Assembly (NCBI GenBank): GCA_009838515.1
Contig: VXRL01000027.1
Span: forward strand, 1 to 64,000
Direction of reading: 5' to 3'
Length of the DNA: 64,000 nucleotides
Source of the DNA: Terriglobia bacterium
GTDB lineage: Bacteria; Acidobacteriota; Terriglobia; Bryobacterales; UBA6623
Made by a program: the position numbers and the translations under genes
Part shown: positions 58,409-64,000 of the stretch, piece after piece
Layout of the letters: each line of letters opens with the position of its first letter
Numbering within the stretch: position 1 is the stretch's first letter
The notes under the pieces: model-generated
What the model saw: the letters and a program-made list of their open reading frames with translations, nothing else
Databases searched by the model: none
Told to the model about the DNA's origin: nothing

Positions 58409-59950
58409 TCAGCCCTCCTCCCGCAGGTCGCGGCCAGTCATTTCGGTCGGCTGGCCGACGCCGAGGCACCCAAGGATCGTGGGGGAGATATCGCGCAGGG
58501 AGCCCCCTGCAGAGAGTCCCCCGCGATAGTTGCCAGCCAAGATCAGCGGCACCGGGAACGTGGTGTGATACGTATGCGGGGCGCCGGTCTCCGGATCGAC
58601 CATCAGGTCGGCGTTGCCGTGGTCGGCTGTCACGATCCACTGTCCGCCGCGGATCTTCAGCGCCCGCTCGATCCGATCCAAGCAGCTGTCGACAGTTTCG
58701 CAGGCGCGCACGGCGGCCTCGATCACACCTGTGTGCCCGACCATGTCGCCGTTGGCGAAATTGACCACGATGAGTTCGAACGAGCCGCTCTCGATGCCGC
58801 GCACGACCGCATCGCAGACGCCGGCAGCGCTCATCTCGGGTTGCAGGTCGTAGGTCGCCACCTTCGGCGACGGCACCAGTTCCCGCTCCTCGCCGGCATA
58901 GGGCTGCTCGCGGCCGCCGTTGAAGAAGTAGGTCACGTGCGGGTATTTCTCGGTCTCCGCCACGCGCAGGTTGCTCCAGCCCAGGTCCGCACAGAGCTCG
59001 CCCAGGATGCGATCGGGAAACTGCGGCTCGAGGACCACGTTGTAAGGGTAGTCCTTTTCGTACCTCGTCATCGTTACAAACACGAGGTCCGCGGGCAGCC
59101 CGGCACGGCTGATGCCTGCTAGCTGGGGGTCGTTCAGCGCACTTGTCAGCTGCCGCGCCCGATCGGCTCGGAAATTGAAGAAGACCGCGGCCTGCCGGCT
59201 GCCGATCCGCCCAACCGGAGCGCCTTGGGCGTCTGTCACGACGATCGGTTCGATGAATTCATCGGTGACCCCGGCCGCATACGAGGCCTCCAAGCCCGCG
59301 ATGGGATCTTGGGTCCCGTGCCCCCGCCCGTCCAGCAACGCGCGCATGGCTCGCTCGGTGCGCTCCCAGCGCCGGTCTCGATCCATCGCGTAGTAGCGCC
59401 CGCAAACGGTGGCCAGGCGCCCGCAGCCCAAGCGCTGCATGAAGGCCAACAGCTCAGCGACGTGGCCCGCTCCGCTCTGAGGAGGGGTGTCACGCCCGTC
59501 GGTGAAAGCGTGTACGAAGACATTCCTGACTTGCTGGCGCTTGGCCGCTTCCAGCAAGGAGTACAAGTGGCTGGCCTGGGAGTGGACGCCGCCATCGCTG
59601 AGCAACCCCAACAGGTGCAGCGCGCCGCCATTGCGGGATCGGTCCCATACCGAAGCCAAGGCCGGGTTGCGGTCAAACGCGCCGTCCTGCGCCATTGCGT
59701 CGATGCGGGTGATGTCCATCTGCACGATGCGCCCGGATCCGATGTTGAGGTGTCCGACTTCGCTGTTGCCCATCTGTCCGACGGGCAGGCCCACATAGGG
59801 CCCGTCGGTGCGGATGTAGGTGTGCGGGTTCTCCGCCCAGAGGCGGTCGAACGTCGGCGTGCGCGCCATCGCGACCGCATTGTTGGCGGGGTCGGGGTTG
59901 TGGCCCCAACCGTCCATGATCGTCAGCACCAGTGGCTTGGAGAATCCCAT
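58409..59950 (-). CDS. gpmI: 2,3-bisphosphoglycerate-independent phosphoglycerate mutase
   Basis: Glycolytic enzyme interconverting 3- and 2-phosphoglycerate with two metal ions. 513 residues, normal for GpmI. Metal site at the N-terminus: VLTIMDGWGHNPD (Asp13). Phosphoserine Ser63 is in GQMGNSEVGHLNIGSGR. The transferase domain (about 80-310) has HAFTDGRDTPPQSG and GRYYAMDRDRRWERTE. The C-terminal metal site has NFANGDMVGHTG and TADHGNADLMVD. All expected motifs appear intact. Confidence 0.96.
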   Translation of the reverse strand: MGFSKPLVLTIMDGWGHNPDPANNAVAMARTPTFDRLWAENPHTYIRTDGPYVGLPVGQMGNSEVGHLNIGSGRIVQMDITRIDAMAQDGAFDRNPALASVWDRSRNGGALHLLGLLSDGGVHSQASHLYSLLEAAKRQQVRNVFVHAFTDGRDTPPQSGAGHVAELLAFMQRLGCGRLATVCGRYYAMDRDRRWERTERAMRALLDGRGHGTQDPIAGLEASYAAGVTDEFIEPIVVTDAQGAPVGRIGSRQAAVFFNFRADRARQLTSALNDPQLAGISRAGLPADLVFVTMTRYEKDYPYNVVLEPQFPDRILGELCADLGWSNLRVAETEKYPHVTYFFNGGREQPYAGEERELVPSPKVATYDLQPEMSAAGVCDAVVRGIESGSFELIVVNFANGDMVGHTGVIEAAVRACETVDSCLDRIERALKIRGGQWIVTADHGNADLMVDPETGAPHTYHTTFPVPLILAGNYRGGLSAGGSLRDISPTILGCLGVGQPTEMTGRDLREEG

Positions 59951-60059
59951 CGAGCCCCTTTGCCTCGATTATGCCCCAGTGCGGGCCCCGGATTTTGTCC
60001 GCTGCCTCGGGGGGCTAGCCGAGCGATCCGCCCGCGCTCTGCCCATCGCTGGGACGGTG

Positions 60060-61112
60060 TCAGGCCTTTCGCCGCAGCATGCGATCCAGCGCGTCCGATG
60101 TCTGGTAGATCAGCGCCTCGGGATAGTGCTGGTGCGGATGGAAGTACTCGAAGGTGAGATAGCCGTCGTAGCCGATCCCCTCCAGCGCGGCGATCACCGC
60201 CGGCCAATCGGTCGTGCCGTCGAGCAGCGTGCGGAAGGTGTGGAGGTTGAACTCCTGGGTGCGCTTGTCCCACTCCTTGAGGTGAATGTTCTTGATGCGC
60301 TTGCCCAAGATCGGGATCCAGTGCTCTGGGAACTGGTACTGCATGATGTTGCCGGTATCGAAGTGCACGTTCACCGTGTCGCTGTCGAAGCCGTCGACGA
60401 ACGCCGCGACCTCCTGCGGGCTGAACAGGAAACCGTTGGCGAAGATGTTCTCGATGTTGATCGACACCCCGGCGCGCTCCGCGACCGGGATCAGTTCCTG
60501 CACGGCCTGCTTGGCGTAGCGTTCACAGACGTCATTGGACACCGGCACGGGATCCTCGAGCCACGGAGCGTATACCGCTCCCGGCACCACCAGCAGGTTG
60601 TCGCTGCCCAGCAGGGCGGCCGCTTCTGCCATCCGGCTCGCCAGCTCGATGCCCTTGGCGCGTCGGCCAGCGTCCGGGTGCGTCATCGAGTAGGGCCAGA
60701 ACAGGAACGAGCAGACGCCGCTGATGGCGATTCCCGCCTCGTCGGCCATGCGCTTGACTGCCCGGATCTCGTCATCGGACGATTCCGCGGAGAACTCTCC
60801 CTCGAGGTTGAAGTTCGGCTCGACCGCGTCGAAGCCGGCATCGGCCGCGATCTGGAAGCACTCCCGCAGCGACCACTTGTCCGGGTACGGGAAGGCCCAC
60901 AGGTTGATCGACTTCTTCATCCCGCGCACCGGATCGCTCGGCGAAGATGCTTGCGCAGCCGGCGCGAGGGTTCCTGCCAGGCCTTGGCGGGCTAGGAAGG
61001 CTGGCCCGAAGAAGGCCGAGTAAGCGAGCAGCTCGCGACGGCCGGGGGCGCTGCTGCCGAGATCTCGCTTCGATGTTCCGCGCTGAATTCGATCTGAAGG
61101 TCTCACAGCCAT
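60060..61112 (-). CDS. Xylose-isomerase-like TIM-barrel protein with export signal
   Basis: 350-residue protein of the AP-endonuclease-2/xylose-isomerase-like barrel superfamily (sugar epimerases and isomerases such as IolE/IolI). The N-terminus has GRRELLAYSAFFGPAFLA, which looks like a Tat-type signal (twin Arg then hydrophobic run), as in many acidobacterial and planctomycete members. Barrel motifs: GFDAVEPNFN, GVSINIENIFANGF, VNVHFDTGNIMQYQ, KNIHLKEWDKRT and GYDGYLTFEYF, with metal ligands Glu, Asp, His and Glu. The start lies 6 nt after the sulfatase stop, so it is the second gene of that unit. Likely acts on a sugar released outside the cytoplasm; substrate unknown. Confidence 0.8.
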   Translation of the reverse strand: MAVRPSDRIQRGTSKRDLGSSAPGRRELLAYSAFFGPAFLARQGLAGTLAPAAQASSPSDPVRGMKKSINLWAFPYPDKWSLRECFQIAADAGFDAVEPNFNLEGEFSAESSDDEIRAVKRMADEAGIAISGVCSFLFWPYSMTHPDAGRRAKGIELASRMAEAAALLGSDNLLVVPGAVYAPWLEDPVPVSNDVCERYAKQAVQELIPVAERAGVSINIENIFANGFLFSPQEVAAFVDGFDSDTVNVHFDTGNIMQYQFPEHWIPILGKRIKNIHLKEWDKRTQEFNLHTFRTLLDGTTDWPAVIAALEGIGYDGYLTFEYFHPHQHYPEALIYQTSDALDRMLRRKA

Positions 61113-61118
61113 GGTCGG

Positions 61119-62510
61119 TTACTCCTCCGCGAGCCGGTCGCCTGCGGCGCGCATCCGCTCCAGCAGCCGCTTGCCGAGCTTGGCGACCACCGGCTTGACC
61201 CGCGGATGCCGGATCAGGTTGGTGGTCTCTTCTGGATCGGCCGCGAGGTCGTAGAACTCGTCGCGCTCGGGGTTGAGGAAGTCCCGCACGAGCTTCCATT
61301 TCGGAGTGCGCAGCATCCGCATGTGCGTGCGGCTCTGGTGGTGCGTCGAGTACTCGCCGTACAGTTCGTTGTTCCAATCGTCGGCGGTTCCGCGCAGCAG
61401 GGGCAGAAGGTTGCGGCCACGCACGATCGCACCGGCCGGAATCTCCGCCCCGGCGATCGCCGCCATCGTCGGCAGCCAGTCAAGGTTCGAGACCGTGCCC
61501 TCGATCACGGTTCCTGCCCCGACTTCGCCGGGCCACACGACCGCTGTCGGCACGCGGATCGAGCGATCCCACATGTTGGGGCGCTGGCCGTCAGGTATGT
61601 TGGCCGTGGCCGGAGGATTGCGGGTCAGCACGTAATGCCCGTTTCCCTTGTGCCAGACGCCGCTCTCCCCCATGTTGTAGCCGTGATCGCTGGTGTATAC
61701 GATCACGGTGCTTTCGGCGAGGCCCAGCTCATCCAGCTTGGCCAGAAGGCGACCGATGTTGCGGTCCACGCTCTTGGTGCTGGCGAGGTACTCGCGCGTC
61801 ATGCGGCGCACGCGCTCCAGGTCCAAGTAGGGGAAGCCAGGATTGGGGATGATCGGGTTGAGGCCGTCGAACGGCGCCCAGTCCTCGGGCGCTACCGGAA
61901 GCCAGCGCGTGTGCGGGGCCCGGTAGTGCAGAGAGAGCAGGAAGGTCTCGTCGCGGACGCGCTCGATGTACTCCAAGGCGTCCGCCGTCAGGATGTCAGC
62001 GGTAAGGCCGTCGAACTGGCGCTGCTTGCCATCCTTCTCTAGGACGGGATCTACGGGCGTCGTCCCGCCTCCCCGAAATCCCATGAAGTACTCGTATCCC
62101 CTTTGCGTGGGATGCTGCTCGTCCAGCAAGCCGAGATGCCACTTGCCCACGAGCCCGGTGCGGTAGCCGGCATCCTTGAGCAGCCGTGGCCAGGTGAGAA
62201 CGTCAGCGCCCAAGCCCATGTACGGCTCGCGCCGGGGGTTGAGCCAGTCCGTGAGGCCGACCTCGCTTCCGTAGCGGCTCGAGATCAGGCTCGCCCTCGA
62301 GGGCGAGCAAACCGGCGTGACCGTGAAAGAGTTCGGCAGGTAGGCCCCGCGCCGGAACAGCTTGTCCATGTTGGGCGTGGACGCGTGAGGGTGCCCGGCT
62401 AAGCCCAACGCCCAGCCGGCTTGGTCATCGGTGTAGACAAAGACGATATTCGGCCTCTGCGCAGCATAGAGATGCGCGGCCAGCAAGACCGCGAGAAGCA
62501 ATCGGAACAC
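61119..62510 (-). CDS. Secreted Cys-type sulfatase
   Basis: 463-residue arylsulfatase/choline-sulfatase-like hydrolase with a Sec signal (MFRLLLAVLLAAHLYAAQ). The metal site begins NIVFVYTDDQ (Asp28, Asp29). The formylglycine site is Cys68 in CSPSRASL, needing oxidation by a maturation enzyme (FGE, or a radical-SAM enzyme); none is encoded in this window. The second metal site shows VIVYTSDHGYNMGE. The C-terminal domain has WNNELYGEYSTHHQSRTHMR and KWKLVRDFLNPERDEFYDL. Likely desulfates polysaccharide fragments or small sulfate esters; class and substrate cannot be named by eye. Confidence 0.9.
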   Translation of the reverse strand: MFRLLLAVLLAAHLYAAQRPNIVFVYTDDQAGWALGLAGHPHASTPNMDKLFRRGAYLPNSFTVTPVCSPSRASLISSRYGSEVGLTDWLNPRREPYMGLGADVLTWPRLLKDAGYRTGLVGKWHLGLLDEQHPTQRGYEYFMGFRGGGTTPVDPVLEKDGKQRQFDGLTADILTADALEYIERVRDETFLLSLHYRAPHTRWLPVAPEDWAPFDGLNPIIPNPGFPYLDLERVRRMTREYLASTKSVDRNIGRLLAKLDELGLAESTVIVYTSDHGYNMGESGVWHKGNGHYVLTRNPPATANIPDGQRPNMWDRSIRVPTAVVWPGEVGAGTVIEGTVSNLDWLPTMAAIAGAEIPAGAIVRGRNLLPLLRGTADDWNNELYGEYSTHHQSRTHMRMLRTPKWKLVRDFLNPERDEFYDLAADPEETTNLIRHPRVKPVVAKLGKRLLERMRAAGDRLAEE

Positions 62511-62560
62511 GCAAGCTAGTTTAGCGGGAGCGGCGCAGGCTTGGAGCCGGGCGTTGGGCT

Positions 62561-62977
62561 ATGATGCAACGTATGAGACGCTCTGCTTTGCTTTGCTCCG
62601 GACTTCTGGTCATGCTAGCTCTCCTGCCTGCTGATGCCGCTGCAGGCGAGAAGAAGCTGATGCACTGCTTCGCTTTCACCGAGATCGAGGCCGCCACGGA
62701 TGCCGACTGGGCCGCCTTCATGAAGGCGACCAACGAGTTGCCCGACAAGATCGAAGGGCTCGAGAAAGTCTGGGTAGGCAAGCTGCGGCGACCGCTGCGC
62801 CAGTTCGGGCGGAACCAAGATGAGCCGAGGCTGCGCCAGTCCGGCGTCTGCATGGAGATGGCCGACGAGGCCGCGCTCGAGGTATACGCCAAGCACCCCG
62901 CCCATACGGAATGGGTCAAGGTGTACGAGAAAGTGCGAGTGGCCGGGACGACGACGTTCGATATCCTCGGCCGCTAG
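62561..62977 (+). CDS. Exported Dabb-type (stress-responsive alpha/beta-barrel) small protein
   Basis: 138 residues with a Sec signal (LLCSGLLVMLALLPADAAAG). The mature part has the ferredoxin-like pattern of Dabb domains: LMHCFAFTEIEAATDADWAAF, KIEGLEKVWVGKL and YAKHPAHTEWVKVYEKVR, ending with the typical 'h..hP.H..' His and a closing strand. Dabb proteins form dimeric barrels; the function of exported ones is unknown. Three in-frame ATGs (62561, 62564, 62573) could serve as start. Divergent from the sulfatase across about 50 nt. Not related to DabA or DabB. Confidence 0.7.
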   Translation: MMQRMRRSALLCSGLLVMLALLPADAAAGEKKLMHCFAFTEIEAATDADWAAFMKATNELPDKIEGLEKVWVGKLRRPLRQFGRNQDEPRLRQSGVCMEMADEAALEVYAKHPAHTEWVKVYEKVRVAGTTTFDILGR

Positions 62978-62995
62978 CTGGCTGGCGGACAGTTT

Positions 62996-63829
62996 GTGAT
63001 CTTGCTTTCGGGCGAGCCATCGCTCTCTGCCGAGCATGGCTCCGGGGTGTGCTACCGCTGCACCCTGAAGACGAGCGGGCCCGCGCGCTGGGCCTGGGCC
63101 TCCGACACTCACGTCTGCGGCGATGCCGACGCCAGCCAACGCGGTTTCCAGCCAGCTCGCCAGCTTGAGCGAGCGGTTGCGGAAATGCGGAAATTCCAAC
63201 CCTCCGGAGTGCTGGTCAACGGAGACCTGGCCTGGTCACTCGGCCACAGCGACGACTACGAGCGCTTCCTCGATATCATGCGTCCGCTGGCCGAGCGGGC
63301 GGCGGTGGTGCTGGCGGTGGGCAACCATGACGACCGGGGCAACTTGCTGGCCTGTCTTGCGAACTCCAGGGCCCCGGCTCCGCAGTGGCTGGCCGCGGTC
63401 GTGAAGCAGCCGCCGTTTCGCGTGATCGCCCTCGATTCGAGCATCGACGCCCGGGCCGTGGGCGGGGAGATCGGCAGCGCGCAGCTCGCATGGCTCGAAG
63501 ACGAGTTGCACGCGGAGCCGCGCGCGCCTACGATCATCTGCCTCCATCACCCGGGCGAATCCAGCAGCGAGGGCTGCAGCGACTTCTCCGGCCTAGTCGG
63601 GCTCGTCCGGCGCCAGCGGTGCGTCCAAGCGGTCGTCACGGCGCACGATCACGAGTACCGCGTGGGCCAAGTCGGTGGAGCGCACCATATCTGTCTGCCG
63701 GCGGTGGGATTCCCGTTCGACGAGCACACACCGACCGGATGGATCGCTGCAGCGCTGGGCCGAGCCGGCATCGAACTGCAACTGCAAGGATCTGGGAGCC
63801 CGGCTGTTGCTCACCTGCCGTGGCGGTAA
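62996..63829 (+). CDS. Calcineurin-like metallophosphoesterase
   Basis: 277-residue phosphohydrolase with all dimetal motifs: WASDTHVCGD (Asp, His), VLVNGDLAWS, VLAVGNHDDRG (Asn, His), CLHHPGES and VVTAHDHEY. This order fits class III cyclic-nucleotide phosphodiesterase-like or general Ser/Thr phosphatase-like members. No signal peptide is visible, so it is likely cytoplasmic, although the N-terminal 25 residues are poorly defined. The GTG start lies 18 nt after the Dabb gene, suggesting co-transcription. Substrate unknown. Confidence 0.83.
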   Translation: MILLSGEPSLSAEHGSGVCYRCTLKTSGPARWAWASDTHVCGDADASQRGFQPARQLERAVAEMRKFQPSGVLVNGDLAWSLGHSDDYERFLDIMRPLAERAAVVLAVGNHDDRGNLLACLANSRAPAPQWLAAVVKQPPFRVIALDSSIDARAVGGEIGSAQLAWLEDELHAEPRAPTIICLHHPGESSSEGCSDFSGLVGLVRRQRCVQAVVTAHDHEYRVGQVGGAHHICLPAVGFPFDEHTPTGWIAAALGRAGIELQLQGSGSPAVAHLPWR

Positions 63830-63896
63830 GGCCGCCCGCCGAGTTGGCGTCCGCAGGCGCTCCGTCTCGTTGCGCCACGATTTGATTCATTGCGGC

Positions 63897-63926
63897 TTGA
63901 TTTGAGACCTGGATTCACAATATGAT
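63897..63926 (+). promoter_or_regulatory. Sigma-70-type promoter candidate
   Basis: TTGATT (63897-63902), 18-bp spacer, TATGAT (63921-63926). It lies in a short AT-rich stretch 22 nt upstream of the ATG at 63949. GGAG at about 63938-63941 gives a fitting ribosome site. Confidence 0.45.
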
Positions 63927-63948
63927 GATGTGTTCACGGAGATCCATC

Positions 63949-64000
63949 ATGAAGTCCCGTTTCGCGCTCCTGTTAGCACTGTTGGTGTGTGCGTCGGCGC
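63949..64000 (+). CDS. Start of an exported protein (cut by window end)
   Basis: ATG at 63949 preceded by CGGAG about 7 nt upstream and by a plausible promoter. The 17 codons present read MKSRFALLLALLVCASA, a textbook Sec signal peptide. Nothing more can be said about the mature protein. Confidence 0.6.
   Translation, partial: MKSRFALLLALLVCASA

Noticed and set aside
62561..62977. Dabb-domain protein as part of the DAB carbon-uptake system
   Set aside because: Dabb (dimeric alpha/beta barrel) only shares letters with DabB; it is a small exported protein unrelated to NuoL-like DabB and far from dabA.

Overview
The window comes from one contiguous, high-GC bacterial chromosome. The gene set points to Acidobacteriota, perhaps the Solibacter/Bryobacterales side. 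The clues are an orphan MacB/FtsX permease of the acidobacterial 'ADOP' type, a GMC oxidoreductase paired with a Tat-exported gluconate-dehydrogenase-type small subunit, a Gly-rich TolC-like protein, a Cys-type sulfatase, and a sugar-phosphate-isomerase-like barrel with an export signal. This placement is inference from gene content. I saw no rRNA, tRNA, CRISPR array, prophage or intact insertion sequence.

Layout. 1-7.8 kb, minus strand: ribD (cut by the window edge), ftsY, a large exported DUF3604 protein, a Gfo/Idh dehydrogenase and a rhamnulokinase. 8-12.6 kb: a nucleoside deoxyribosyltransferase-like protein, a PHP histidinol-phosphatase, a ZIP-type transporter split by two cyclic-nucleotide-binding-like domains, and a lipoprotein. 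13-25 kb, plus strand: an 11-gene unit of a SulP anion transporter, DabA, Mrp/Mbh-type subunits E, F, G, a DUF4040-MbhE protein, B, C, D, then NuoL-like and NuoM-like pumps. 25-28.4 kb: the orphan permease gene, less GC-rich than its surroundings and flanked by a degenerate 134-bp direct repeat. 28.9-35.5 kb: PpiD-like foldase, LarA-like protein, uppP and ftsK. 35.8-43.6 kb, minus strand: glmM, an aldo/keto reductase, a small exported protein, the GMC dehydrogenase pair and a TolC-like protein. 43.7-50.1 kb: truA, a prenyl synthase with xseB, an amidase, and trkA-trkH. 50.2-56.5 kb: the histidine operon hisI-D-C-HAD-B-H-F, then hisA. 56.6-58 kb: an ECF sigma factor with a small membrane protein and a CpxP/Spy-like protein. 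58-64 kb: Nudix hydrolase, gpmI, a TIM-barrel protein, a sulfatase, a Dabb-domain protein, a metallophosphoesterase and the first codons of an exported protein.

The most notable system is the SulP-DabA-Mrp/NuoLM operon. DabA keeps all four residues of the carbonic-anhydrase-like zinc site. It is encoded with a nearly complete Mrp/Mbh membrane module plus two complex-I-type proton-channel subunits, which suggests an ion-gradient-driven inorganic-carbon accumulation complex; no Rubisco is visible here. A second link is a shared promoter-like motif, GTAACC-N16-CGYCTA. It lies upstream of both the ECF sigma operon and the distant TolC-like gene, each with a leader of about 40-50 nt, and suggests one envelope-stress regulon.
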